Below, one piece after another: positions 12,496 to 23,590 of a DNA stretch of 64,000 nt. The position numbers were made by a program, and so were the translations under genes. How positions within the stretch are numbered: the first letter of the stretch is position 1; every line of letters begins with the position of its first letter. The notes under the pieces were generated by a model, which was not told the origin of the DNA, made no database searches, and saw only the letters and a program-made list of their open reading frames with translations. Source of the stretch: Anagrus nilaparvatae (lineage: Eukaryota; Arthropoda; Insecta; Hymenoptera; Mymaridae); assembly GCA_022575985.1 (NCBI GenBank), contig JAKSXM010000137.1, positions 25,190,001 to 25,254,000 on the forward strand. The letters are read 5' to 3'.

Positions 12496-12994
12496 ATACT
12501 CCAGTCAAATCGCGGGGGGAGGGTGTATTTTTACTGGCCAACATGAGATTTGCTCTACTATATGTTTTTTGGGTCGATGATCACGAAAATCGGGGTCTTT
12601 TCCGGGAGATATTTTTGGAACACCCTTAAATTCGCAAAAACTACCCCCAAAAAGGGGTTTTTCTGATGTATTGGCAAACTGAGTTTCTAGATTTAGCCAA
12701 GAATTGGTCCATATGGGTATTTTGGGTCGCTAATCAAGAATTTGGGGGAATTTTTTATGAATAATTAATATTTCACCCTTAAATTAGCAAAAACAACCCC
12801 TAAAAGGGTTGCATTTGCAATTTTTGCACTTTGAACGACCAAATTAGGTCCTTCAGAGTTTTATGGGTCGCTGATCAAGAATTTGGGGGAATTTTTTATG
12901 AATAATTAATATTTCACCCTTAAATTAGAAAAAAAAACAAGCTCTAAAAGGGGTGCATTTATAGCAGACACTCCTTGTAGGGGTTGTTTTTGCT
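12496..12994. mobile_element. Truncated copy of a palindromic repeat (family at 54.6-55.7 kb)
   Basis: Begins with TACTCCAGTCAAATCGCGG, the same terminus as the element at 54.9-55.7 kb, and continues with closely similar sequence: ACTGGCCAACATGAGATTTG, then AAATCGGGGTCTTTTCCGGG, then blocks around CACCCTTAAATTAG and AAAAGGGGTGCATTT. It stops near 12994, just past the palindrome centre, so the second inverted half is missing. It lies about 15 bp beyond the promoter-like motif of zinc-finger gene 1. No coding capacity. Confidence 0.8.
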
Positions 12995-14086
12995 ATCTAG
13001 TATACTAGTCAGAAGGTAAATAAGTAACACAGTCATCAAAAATCATTCAACCTGGTCTAAAGTTAAATTATCCAAAACTTAAAAAATTATTGCAGTTTTG
13101 GTTTAAAAAATTAAAAATTAAAACAAGATGGATATGTAAAAAACTAAAATTACTTTATTAATTATTGATTACATAACATTAACAGTTACAATTTTTATCA
13201 TAATTTGACAAGCCATATTTTGTAACAAAATTATAAACAAAAATTTTCTTATTCTTTAACTTATGATTAAATAAAGTAATTTGGTATTCCCTAATCAAAA
13301 GGTCCAAATTTAAATTTTTTATAAAAATATTTCTCAACAATGTGTAGCTTTTGTTTAGGGAGCAAAATTTTAATACATGCAGTAACAACCTAAGCACTAA
13401 AGTTTACTGAGTACATTTACCAAATTCAAAATATTTTTATGTAAGGAACTAGTATGAAAGTTATCATAGGAATTAATAGACATGAGGTAGTCTTTAATTA
13501 AGTATTTTAAAATTAGTCCATTAGGCAGGTTAATTTTTAAGAGTTTCTAGCGGTACCTGAGAATTGTTAATTTAGTATTTTTATAAAAATTATCAAATTA
13601 ATTTTGTTTTGTATTGAGGTTATATTGGGTTATAAAACAGTGAGTATTCAAACAGACTTTTATCTGTTATTATCAGTTTATTTGGTAGATAGGAAACGTA
13701 CAAACGTTTTTATTCGGGACTGAAGTGACCAATGTGATATCTAAAAATTATATAACTGTTGGTTTAGAAAAACGATAATGTAATTTCAAATAAGATTTTT
13801 AGCTCAGCTATAATTCATAAGATACCCCATAGTCTTCAGTTCCTAATTTGGCGCTTTAAATTTGAAGTACAACTATGAATATTTAGTCTTTTTTTTAGAA
13901 ACTGATTTTATCAATCCACATGATATAAAATAACCAATTTTACAAAAATTTGTTCATTAAATTATCAGAAGAAAATATAAAAATATAATTTTTTAAAATG
14001 CAAAACCTGTTTGCAATATTTTTTAACATACTTATATTTAAATGATTTTAATTTTTATGAAATCTTTTGATTTTACAGTAAATTTA
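12995..14086. other. Non-coding spacer between zinc-finger genes 1 and 2
   Basis: No gene supported. The 72-residue minus-strand frame at 13179-13397 has no domain-like features. Confidence 0.5.
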
Positions 14087-15334
14087 TTAAAAATCTAAAG
14101 TGCAGTATAATTTCTTATGCGTTAAATAAGTGCCTGTATCATGAAAGGTAGAATCACAAGTTAGACATTGATAAATATGTTCATTATCATGTTTTTTGTA
14201 ATGCTGTTCTAAATAATTAGAAAATGAAAATTCTGATGCACACAATTCACATTTGTATTGTTTTTTATTACCATGACTGACATTATCGTGCGTTTCGAGA
14301 TGATTTAAATCAATAAAATATTTTGAACATTTTTGACATTTTAAATATTTTTCAAGATTTGATGCATTATCGTGTAATTTCATGTGTAACGTAAAATCAT
14401 TTCCTTTTTCATAAAAATCACCACATTTGTCGCATTGAAAAAAATTTTGTTTGAAATGATTATTTGATAAATGCATTATAAGTTGATAATTGTTTTTGAA
14501 TTCTGTGTTACATAATACGCAAGTTTTTGATCTTTTATGATGCTTCAAATGTTTTGTATAGCTCGTGACTTCTAGAAAATATGATTCGCACAAGTGGCAT
14601 TTATAAATAAAACACGACCTTTTGTGCGATTCGATATTTTTCAAACCATCGAAGTATCTGTTACATTTTTTACAATTGTACCAATCTGGTTTATGACTTC
14701 TTTTTTTAAGGCTTGCCTTGTGAATATCCACGTGACTATTGTACAATTCAAGATTTTCAAAAATTTCCTTACATAATCCACATTGATAATTTATGTTTAT
14801 GTAATGTGCTATTCGTTTATGACTCTCTAGGTTTGTTTTTCGGTTGTAACTTTTTCCACAAATATCACAAATGTGAGCATTTTTTTGAACATTGTTGTCT
14901 GATTCCAATATTTCAATTTCGTCATCTGAATTTGCATCTTTTATTTTTATAGCATCTGGTTCTAATACATTTTGTTCGTTATGGTCTGTTTCTAAAAAAT
15001 TTTCCAACATATCATGGTCATTAACGTTTTCATTATAAAAATTAAAATCATTCGATTCGTTTAATTCTGAATAACTGCTCTCTAACTTTATAAATTCAAA
15101 ATCTCTGGAATTATTAACATCTAAATTGACTTCATCTGATTCACCTTGAACTGGTAAATCATTTAATACATCAATTTCTAAATTTTCTGAATAATTTTGT
15201 TCGACAGCTTTAAAATTATTATTATCTACATCATCAACATCAAAATTATCATTTAGATCATCATTTTCGTAATCTTTCAAACTCGTTAATGCAGTTAACA
15301 AATTGATACTTGCTAATTGATTGCTCTTCAACAT
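14087..15334 (-). CDS. C2H2 zinc-finger protein (cluster gene 2)
   Basis: A 415-residue putative nuclear DNA-binding protein. ATG at 15334; a splice acceptor (TTATTTTAG, exon from 15346) lies 12 nt upstream. The N-terminus (SINLLTALTS, residues 9-18) matches the same position in cluster gene 1. Residues 20-150 are very acidic and Asn/Asp-rich and include IKLE, a SUMO-type site. Nine fingers span about 153-411. The third (ends HKRSC) and the ninth (ends HKKLYC) are C2HC variants in which cysteine replaces the last histidine. Linkers lack the canonical TGEKP, so DNA binding may be weaker or cooperative. AATAAA at 14088-14083 overlaps the stop codon. Gene 3 ends only about 250 bp upstream, so the transcription units are compact. 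Confidence 0.9.
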   Translation of the reverse strand: MLKSNQLASINLLTALTSLKDYENDDLNDNFDVDDVDNNNFKAVEQNYSENLEIDVLNDLPVQGESDEVNLDVNNSRDFEFIKLESSYSELNESNDFNFYNENVNDHDMLENFLETDHNEQNVLEPDAIKIKDANSDDEIEILESDNNVQKNAHICDICGKSYNRKTNLESHKRIAHYININYQCGLCKEIFENLELYNSHVDIHKASLKKRSHKPDWYNCKKCNRYFDGLKNIESHKRSCFIYKCHLCESYFLEVTSYTKHLKHHKRSKTCVLCNTEFKNNYQLIMHLSNNHFKQNFFQCDKCGDFYEKGNDFTLHMKLHDNASNLEKYLKCQKCSKYFIDLNHLETHDNVSHGNKKQYKCELCASEFSFSNYLEQHYKKHDNEHIYQCLTCDSTFHDTGTYLTHKKLYCTLDF

Positions 15335-15414
15335 TTTCTATTCTTCCTAAAATAAATAATATTAGCTGTATTTTCATTCAGATTTTTTATCATATAAACA
15401 ATCAATCATATTGT

Positions 15415-15436
15415 ACTATCAGTCCAAGTTGCAGAA
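15415..15436 (-). promoter_or_regulatory. Conserved motif upstream of zinc-finger gene 2
   Basis: On the minus strand it reads TTCTGCAACTTGGACTGATA, about 70-90 nt before the acceptor. It aligns with TTCTGCTATTTGGACTAATA before gene 3. Sequence between motif and acceptor is also similar in the two genes (ending AATATTATTTATTT(T/C)AG). It lies only about 80 bp past the poly(A) signal of gene 3, so it marks the start region of gene 2. Confidence 0.5.
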
Positions 15437-15587
15437 GTAAATCATTTGTTCTTATAAATATTTTAGAGTTTGAAAAGGCATGAGAAACAAAATATATGCT
15501 AGAAAATAAAAATAGACTTTTCAAATCTTGAATCAAATATTTTTTATTAAAAAACAGTACAAAAATAAACTCTTCTTATGAAATATT

Positions 15588-16733
15588 TTAGAAATTCCAA
15601 TCTACGTGTGTTTTTTCATGTAACAGAAGCCGAGCAGAATTGGAAAATTTATTGCCACAAATTTTACATTCGTGTAATTTAATAGGTGCGTGAACTTTTT
15701 CATGTTGTATGAATTCACCAGCATTTTTAAATGTAATTTGACAAATTTTACAAACATAAACTTTGCCATTAATGTGTTTTTCCTTGTGTCTAATCAAATT
15801 ACCTAACAAAGAAAATTCGACTCCACAAATATTACATTTGTATGACTTTTCGCGTCCATGAATTTTTTTGTGCAATTTGAGTTGTTTCGGATGATTAAAT
15901 ACCTGATCGCAGAGTTCACATTTGTAAGCTCTATTAACATCGTTGTCATCATTTACTGGCTCGTGGTTTTTAGAATGTATGATACATTCGTCCAACGAAT
16001 TAAAAAAATTACCACATAAATCACACATATAAACTTCTTTGTTATGAGTCTTCAAATGCATCATTAACTTTTTTTTATCCAAAAACTTTTCACCACACAT
16101 TTTACATATCAATGTTGGATGTGCTATTTTTAAATGATCGAAATGTGATTTTTCATCGATAAACGACAAATCACAAAAATTACAAGAATATATTTTATTA
16201 CATAACAATTCTTTTTTGTGTATTTGTAAACTTTTCAACGTATTAAATAATCTATCGCATAGTTCACACATATAAATTGGCAAATGATTATTTTGATGCT
16301 CTTGATAATAATTATAATTATGAAATATTTTGAAACATAATTCACATTTATATTCTTTTTGATTACAATGTATTAATTTATGTTTATTTAAATTACCTAA
16401 GCGTTTAAAATCTTTATTACAATAATCACATTTATGTGGTTTTTCATTATCGTGTACTACTTTATGTTTTATTAAACTAGCTAATGTTGCAAATTTCTTA
16501 TCACAATTTTTACAATCATATATTTTATCTAAAAAATGTGTTTTTATATGATTTTGTAATCTAATTGAAGTTAAAAATTTCTTTTTACAATATTCACATT
16601 GGTAAACTTTATCAACTCTAATATTTTCGTTAGATTTCTTATTATCATTTACTACGACTCCAATTAATTGAACCGTATAATTAACAATGTCTTGTCCGAC
16701 AATCATATTTGGATTTTCGCCTATCTTCAACAT
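15588..16733 (-). CDS. C2H2 zinc-finger protein (cluster gene 3)
   Basis: A 381-residue putative DNA-binding protein that is nearly all zinc finger. ATG at 16733, with a splice acceptor (TTTATTTCAG, exon from 16758) 25 nt upstream. After about 43 residues without recognised features there are twelve consecutive fingers to about residue 376. The fifth ends in Cys (HKKELLC), a C2HC variant. Linkers are 3-5 residues and mostly not TGEKP-like, with a longer spacer before finger 9. The N-terminus (MLKIGENPNM) lacks the INLxTAxTS motif of genes 1 and 2. A poly(A) signal AATAAA lies about 40 nt after the stop. Likely arose by tandem duplication; the intron and upstream motif are homologous to those of gene 2. 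Confidence 0.9.
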   Translation of the reverse strand: MLKIGENPNMIVGQDIVNYTVQLIGVVVNDNKKSNENIRVDKVYQCEYCKKKFLTSIRLQNHIKTHFLDKIYDCKNCDKKFATLASLIKHKVVHDNEKPHKCDYCNKDFKRLGNLNKHKLIHCNQKEYKCELCFKIFHNYNYYQEHQNNHLPIYMCELCDRLFNTLKSLQIHKKELLCNKIYSCNFCDLSFIDEKSHFDHLKIAHPTLICKMCGEKFLDKKKLMMHLKTHNKEVYMCDLCGNFFNSLDECIIHSKNHEPVNDDNDVNRAYKCELCDQVFNHPKQLKLHKKIHGREKSYKCNICGVEFSLLGNLIRHKEKHINGKVYVCKICQITFKNAGEFIQHEKVHAPIKLHECKICGNKFSNSARLLLHEKTHVDWNF

Positions 16734-16817
16734 TTTGATTTAATTTTTTTTTTAATTCCTGAAATAAATAATATTCTGTCTTTATTTTGTTCATTCAATT
16801 ATATTATTAATTATGTT

Positions 16818-16839
16818 GCTATTAGTCCAAATAGCAGAA
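16818..16839 (-). promoter_or_regulatory. Conserved motif upstream of zinc-finger gene 3
   Basis: The minus strand reads TTCTGCTATTTGGACTAATA. The block GCTATT..AATAGC is also a short hairpin. It is the counterpart of the motifs before genes 1 and 2, and is repeated in plus orientation near 21488. It sits between the stop of gene 4 (17069) and the acceptor of gene 3. Confidence 0.5.
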
Positions 16840-17068
16840 AGGAGAAAAAAGCCTGATTTCGCAATTTTATGATTTTTAAAACCCAAGTATTTTTTATTTC
16901 AGTTTCATAGTCTTTGCAACCGGATTACAATGGATTTTATTAATATTAAACGCTTAATACTAATTTAATACCAATTTATAGGTTAGGTATATTAAAAATA
17001 GTTACTTGTTGGTAAAACAGATTCATAAGTAATGTTAACCTGACCTTAAATTAAAAAACGTTAATTAT

Positions 17069-18151
17069 TTAATAATTATCATTAAAATTATTATCACGTG
17101 TTTCATTTTTAATAACTAAATCTTCTGGTTCTTCTTTAACTTCAATTTTTTGATTAAGATCTTCAAAATTGATAAATTCAAATTCCTTATTTTGATAATT
17201 ATCAATATTCTCATTAAAAAAATTATTTACAACTTTATTATCATTATTATGATTATTTACATGTTTCAAATATTTAAGTAAATCATAAATTTTAATACTA
17301 CAATACTGACATTTATAATAATTTTTGTTATGAATTTTAGCATGATTTTTTAAATCATGTTCATCAAGAAAATTTTTATCACAAATAACACATTTATGCA
17401 ATTTAATAACATCTTTTTTATGACTTGAAATATGAGTCACAAGATCAGATAACTTATTAAATTTTTTGTTACAAGCATTACATTTCTTAATTGACGATCT
17501 TTTATTTAAATTATTTTTATCATCGGTATGATTTAATAAATGTAATTGATAATCATTTTCACTCTGATTATTGTGATGATTATCAACATGTAATTTGTAA
17601 TCATTTTCATTGATAAATTCTTCTTTACATTTTAAACAGCTAAATATCAAAAAATTTTCATGACACATTTTGTAATGTTTTATTAAATTTATTTTACTGT
17701 TAAAAAGTTTTTGTACTTTCATTTTATCACATGAATTACATTTGTAATTGTACTCAAAAGAATGTGATAATAAATGCATAACGTAGTCATTGCCATTGAT
17801 CAATTGTTTTCCACACAATTGACACTTATTACTTGTATTCGAATGTTCAAATTTTATGTGTTTGATTAAATTAGATAACTGCTGAAATGATAAACGACAT
17901 ATTTCACATCTTGCGAAGCCTTTATTATTCTTGATGCTATTCTTTATAATGTGAGTATCAATTTTTTTATTTTTTCCTGTTTCTTTTGTGTGGTGAATAT
18001 TCAGATGATTTTTTAAATAACATTTTCTTAAAAATATTTTATCACAATATTTACATTTAAATGGTTCTTCATTTTTTTTTCTGATGTGATCTTTTAAATC
18101 ATTAAATTTTACAGAACATTCTTTACATTCGTGTTTTTTTACATCTGACAT
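17069..18151 (-). CDS. C2H2 zinc-finger protein (cluster gene 4)
   Basis: At least 360 residues from the ATG at 18151. Unlike its neighbours, the frame stays open upstream to a good acceptor (AAATTTCAG, exon from 18208) in phase 0, adding a Gln/Glu-rich stretch. Coding may therefore begin in an unseen upstream exon. About nine fingers are visible from residue 8 to about 300. The first is degenerate (HECKECSVKF with a shortened helix), and one has an enlarged loop (CDKMKVQKLF insert). A half-finger duplication repeats END-Y-LH (ENDYKLHVDNHH then ENDYQLHLLNH), leaving a finger without cysteines. The C-terminus is acidic and contains VKEEPED, a SUMO-type site. Probable transcription factor; targets unknown. 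Confidence 0.85.
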   Translation of the reverse strand: MSDVKKHECKECSVKFNDLKDHIRKKNEEPFKCKYCDKIFLRKCYLKNHLNIHHTKETGKNKKIDTHIIKNSIKNNKGFARCEICRLSFQQLSNLIKHIKFEHSNTSNKCQLCGKQLINGNDYVMHLLSHSFEYNYKCNSCDKMKVQKLFNSKINLIKHYKMCHENFLIFSCLKCKEEFINENDYKLHVDNHHNNQSENDYQLHLLNHTDDKNNLNKRSSIKKCNACNKKFNKLSDLVTHISSHKKDVIKLHKCVICDKNFLDEHDLKNHAKIHNKNYYKCQYCSIKIYDLLKYLKHVNNHNNDNKVVNNFFNENIDNYQNKEFEFINFEDLNQKIEVKEEPEDLVIKNETRDNNFNDNY

Positions 18152-18208
18152 TTTTTCTCTTGGTTTTTCTTCCTGTAATTGGATGGTTTGCTGTTTCTGT
18201 GATTCCTC

Positions 18209-21200
18209 CTGAAATTTAAATACACTATTCTGGGAATCAAAAATAATTTAACAAGATTCTTTTTAGTTTCTATATTTTTTAATACCCAGGAATTTATTTA
18301 AAAAAATATGTATATATATTATTTGCAAAGTATAATTTCAAAAACATTTGTAATGAATAGGAGTTAGAGAAAAAATTTTACTTCAAACTTCAAAAGCAAA
18401 AAAATAAAAACTGCTTGAAAAACAAAACTGAGAACCCTTATGAAAAAAATATATATATAAATATATATATAAATATATTTTTTTTTAAATTCAATTACAG
18501 AACTTCATAAAAAAGTCATACAATTAAACTATTTCAAAACTACTTAAAAAAAACTCTTTAGAAATATACTTTTTGAGTTTTTCAAGGTTTTATTTATTTT
18601 TATAAAATGAATAAATAAAATTTTATAAATTAAGTCCTATTATACAGTAGTTTAATTTAGAATCTCTTGTAAATAAATAAATTATTTCTATTTTTGTAAT
18701 GAATAAAATTATACGTTTTTTTTATAAAATTATTCAAATTGTCAGTTTTTAATTTAATTATATATAAGTATAGAAAAAATTCACTCTTATAATAAAATTT
18801 ATAAAATTTTTATCCGATATGTGACTATAATATTCAATATGTAATTTCCATATTCTTAGCATTAATAAATTTCTTGATATCGAGTTATTCAAATTGTTTA
18901 ATTCATTCGAGTAAAGATAACTTCTGCCAAATCTTCCAGAAAAATTTTAATTTCTTGTTACATCGGTCAAGTCTTCTTTATTTAAATATTCTCATGTTCT
19001 TCCATGCAATGAATAATAAAATTTGCTCAAAATAATCCGTTTTGTTTCTTTTTTTTTAATAAAAAATAATATTGTAATTGCATATTATGGCATAATTATG
19101 GCAGGAGTCCAAGCAGTAAAGATCAGAATATTGTTTTCATTTTTTTTTTCTTGAATTTAAAATTTCTATCTCTTGTACTACATAAAATTTAATGGATTAT
19201 TATATTTAATATTTATTAAAAGCATTCGTAAAGATAAGATTCTAAATGTCTTTTACTAAATTAAAAAAAATCAGTTTGATATTTCTTGTTCCGTTGAAAT
19301 ATATAAAGTTTTGGAATTCATGAAAAATTTTACAAAGTCTGTACACATATATAAAAAAATCAATAATGTGTATATTTATGAATTTAAAGATTGCATGATT
19401 TGTACTTGAAAAAGATTTTTTGAATTCTTCAAATATTTTTATTTACTTCAAGTTTTACTTTAAAAGTTGTAAATTTATTATTTGATTGATGTATAGTACG
19501 TATAAAGAAATATATTTCTTCGCTTTCACAGAAATATTCAGTTAGTTATTTATATCTAACGTATTTTATCAAATGTAAAATTTCATATATTGAGACTTTT
19601 TAGAAATACGTATGACATACTAGGATCAATAATATTTTCAAATTTTTTCTACATATTCAAGTTACTCTAGCTTAGCCTTATATTTTATTTACTTACAATT
19701 ATTTCCAATATACTATACATATAATATATTTACATAACATAATCAATACAAGTTTATTACAAATTGATGAGCCTATATAATACTAATATCTACATTATCT
19801 ACATTAAAAAAATACACACAGACTATAATAATAAAGTTATTTTCTTTAATTACAAAAAAAAAATAATTATAATTTATGTCTATTATTATTTATATTGATT
19901 ACTTTTTTTATTTAAAGTTAACATACATGCATACTAAATAATAATAATAAAAAAAATTAAGAAAGCGAGATAGAAAATAAATTTATAATAATATATATTT
20001 TTTTATCTGATCTATAAATTTAACTGTAAGTACTACATACATACTTTTCTTTTTATTATAATATGTACTTTTTTTTAGATTAAATCATAATAATAATAAT
20101 AAAATATAAATTTATAAAAAAAATTTTTATTATACATTTTTTTGATTAAAATCAAAATACTATATTAAAAGTTTTTTTTATTTTTCCTGGTTATATACAT
20201 CAATTTAAATATAATTTGCTTTTTAATCTAAATTTTATCTAGGCTCTATACACATATATACAGTTTTAAAGTTGTACAATAAATTATTACATTTATAAAT
20301 ATTTAATAAACAATATATTCTTATCATTTAATACAATTATAATATGAATAAATTTTTTTTCATCCTTCGCTCGCTCATCACATATTTCATTCATTAAATT
20401 TAATACAAATATGAATATTATCGACAAATGTCTAACTTGAATTAGGTTTAACAAGTTTAGAGCTAACTTAATTTACATTAATTTTGTAACATTGTTAGAA
20501 ACATGTAATATCAAAATATCTTCAAATAATTTTCATGACATGCAGATATCCTAACTTCAAAATATCTAATCAAAACTTTAGTTCTCTAACTATTTTAAAA
20601 TTTAAATTGGGTAATTCTTTTTCAAAAATTTACATTATCTTCGCTTCATTGAAATGAATTTTTGCATACATTTTGGATACTACATAGTACTTAATCTAAA
20701 AAGAAATTTTTTAATCAATCTATCTAATTTATAAAAATCAATAAAGAGGAACTGTTAATATAACCCAATATTACCTACAAATATTTTTTATTCTTTTTAA
20801 TTGTTGTAATAATTATAATGCCAATATTAGTAATGAAAATTAAATTTAATTAAGTTTACTTGGTCATTAAAAAATGATGTTTTTTTGCTATAATGTAAAA
20901 TAATTTAAAATTGCAGTTAGTCTAAGTAATTATTTTTTCTCATACGTTATTAGGAGTTACAAGTTAAATAAGCATAAAAATCTACATTAAAAGTCATGTT
21001 TTGCAAAATAATATTATAAATATTGTTCATTATGTATATTTTAAGAGTTTTAGGTTTTTAATATAACAGGACCATCAATCTCACATCACTTGGAAAGGAT
21101 TTAATGCAAATAAAATGGGTACTTTTAAAATATTGAACCTTTTTAATAGTAGTTTTTACACATGATACTGAAATAGCATGTAACTTGCTCTGATTTTAAT

Positions 21201-21480
21201 AAAAATGAAAAATAACTTTTTAAACAAAAAGTAAACAATGTATTTAAAAGCCCGAGCTAAATTACATTTTAACAATAAAAAGCAAAAAAAATTTGCAAGA
21301 ATGACTTTTAGTTTTAATTTAATTATTCATTTATTGATTTTTAATTTATTATATAAACATCAAAAACTTGAATACCAAAAATAAAATCTAGTAATAACAT
21401 ATTAATCATAAAATCGTTGAAAAAAAAAAGAATTAAATAAAAAAAAAATGCCGATTCACTTTAATTTAATGTAATAATAT
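18209..21480. other. Non-coding region upstream of zinc-finger gene 4
   Basis: Very AT-rich, with TA-rich tracts near 18445-18480. No gene is seen. One block, minus strand 19118-19101 (TACTGCTTGGACTCCTGC), resembles the motif upstream of the other cluster genes and is a candidate start region for gene 4, about 900 bp from its acceptor. Confidence 0.45.
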
Positions 21481-21487
21481 TTTTTCC

Positions 21488-21600
21488 CTCTGCCGCCTGG
21501 ACTAATAGTAGTAGAACACACATACACAAAGTATAAATTTAGCCGGAACCGGCAAAATGGCGACGATATACATCATATGTGCATACAACATAAATTAATA
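21488..21600 (+). promoter_or_regulatory. Promoter-like island with YY1/Pho-type site
   Basis: This island is richer in GC and CpG than its surroundings. It begins with CTGCCGCCTGGACTAATAG, the zinc-finger cluster motif but in plus orientation. At 21554-21564 it has AAAATGGCGAC, a match to the YY1/Pho consensus (core ATGGC), preceded by a CGGAACCGGC palindrome. A tiny frame starts at that ATG (12 codons) and is not considered a gene. The transcript driven, if any, is unknown. Confidence 0.35.
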
Positions 21601-22579
21601 ATAATAAAAATAAATTATTACTTACTGTAAATGTTTCTTCTTTCTATTTATAGCCTTTTTTTGACACGATGATAAAATATTATAATTATTTAATAATATA
21701 AAAAAAGTAATTATTAAAATATATTTCTATATTTTTTTATACATAAATCACTTTCTTTCCACGTGCTTATAATACGTACAAATACCATTATTGTCTTATT
21801 TTATTTATTATTTATTTAAACATTATTTTAAAAATTTTAAACTTCTTTATTATTTACAAAACTTTCTATTTTTTATAAAACTATAAACTATTATTTTTCT
21901 TTTTAATATTTATAAAAGTAAACATTTTAATAAATTACATGAAGAACGCCATGCCACCTATTCTGAACTTACATAAAGAGCATGCGCAGTAGGATTTTTA
22001 TTTATGAAGACTGTGAATATACACGGAAAAAAATTTTGAAAAGAGTTCTTATAGAGTTCTTTTTCAATATAATGTTGAAATTTTGAAATGGATTGGACAA
22101 ATTATTTTTCATTAATTCAAAGAAGCAAGGTAATGAAAATTCATTGAATATACATTAGTTTTTAAATAAAAATTTCTTGTATTTTAATAAAAAATTCAAC
22201 AAAAAAAATATGGTATGACATTTCGTACACACTGAAAAACAATTGCAATACGACCTTACTCTTAAATAGAAAATATAAGTTACGCTACTGAATATTCAGC
22301 GTGCTAATTTATTAATTATTACTCGAGAAAAGCTAAAAATTGGATACTCAAGTTTTTTTTCCAGAATAAACAATTTTATTTTAAAATTTGTACCAACTTA
22401 GAGGGACTGGAATTATTCTAAAACCCTCTCATTTAAAATTTGTTTCAAATTCATTAAATAAGCAGATGAAAGCTTCCATTGAAAAAAACCGCTTTTATGA
22501 ATATTACAACGAATCAATCAGAAAAATTTTATACCCGTCTCTCTAAATCATCTAGGGTCCCTAAATTAAAATAACTTTA

Positions 22580-23590
22580 AAGGGTCGATTTCATGGAGCA
22601 TATTTTTACTAGATTCTAGGGTCACTAGAGTTGACTTCAATTGAACTCTAGTAATTATCACTAAAAATTAATTAAAATTTTACTACTGGGCGATTTTATG
22701 GATCCTGCTCGAGAAGAATTTTAATAAATTTTGAGTCATAAGGGTCGATTTCATGGAGCGTATTCTTACTAAATTCTAGGGGCACTAAAGTAAAAATAAT
22801 TAATTATGATTCAAAATTTATTAAAATTCTGCTCGAGCAAGATCCAAAAAACTACCTTCAAGCAGAATTTTAATAAATTTTTAGTGATAATTACCAGAGT
22901 TCAATTTTTTCAACTCTAGAGTCCCCAGAATCTAGTAAGAATATGCTCCATGAAATCGACCCTATAATTAATTATTTCTATTCTAGTGCCCCTAGAATCT
23001 AGTAAGAATATGCTCCATGAAATCGACCCTACTCTCTCTAGACACACTCTGATTCTTACTAGATTCTGGGGACACTAGAGTTGAAACGATTGAACTTTAA
23101 AATAAATTAAAGACAATAAAAATTTTTTTTTATAATAAAAGAAAATTTATTTTTTTTTCCGTCTAATATAGTGACAAGTCAATTATAAACTGACGCGTTT
23201 CGAGATATGTAATTTATTTTAAATTATATAGTGAACGGACACATAAAATAAAATGTTTTACTGATTGAACTTTAGTAATTATTACTGAAAATTTATTAAA
23301 ATTATGCTTGAAGGTAGTTTCCCGGATCCTATTCTAGGGGAATTTTAATAAATTTTGAGTCATAAAAGTATCTTAAGTATCAAGTGCGTAAAATTACGAA
23401 GCCGGGCACGAGTGATAATGTTCACCTATTGTCTAAAGTTTTTTGCCCATGGTGCTTACCCCATTTTTTGCCTACCCAAACGAACAACGAGTGCAGAAAA
23501 CTTCGTAATAAGTTTTATGAACAAGTTTTACGCCCGGGAGGGCAAAAATAATTATTTCTACTCTAGTGCCCCTAGAATCTAGCAAGATTA
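22580..23590. mobile_element. Nested cluster of inverted-repeat (MITE-like) elements
   Basis: The end sequence AGGGTCGATTTCATGGAGC occurs in forward orientation near 22581 and 22741 and in reverse near 22966 and 23031, each followed inward by TACTAGATTCTAGGG or its complement. TA dinucleotides flank several copies. Internal modules (GAATTTTAATAAATTTTGAG, TTGAACTCTAGTAATTATCA) recur on both strands. At 23100-23262 an unrelated 163-bp segment sits between two copies of GATTGAACTTTA (23088-23099 and 23263-23274), so it is a later insertion with a 12-bp target duplication. A second unrelated segment, about 23371-23550, has a different, CpG-containing composition. No coding capacity. Confidence 0.75.
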
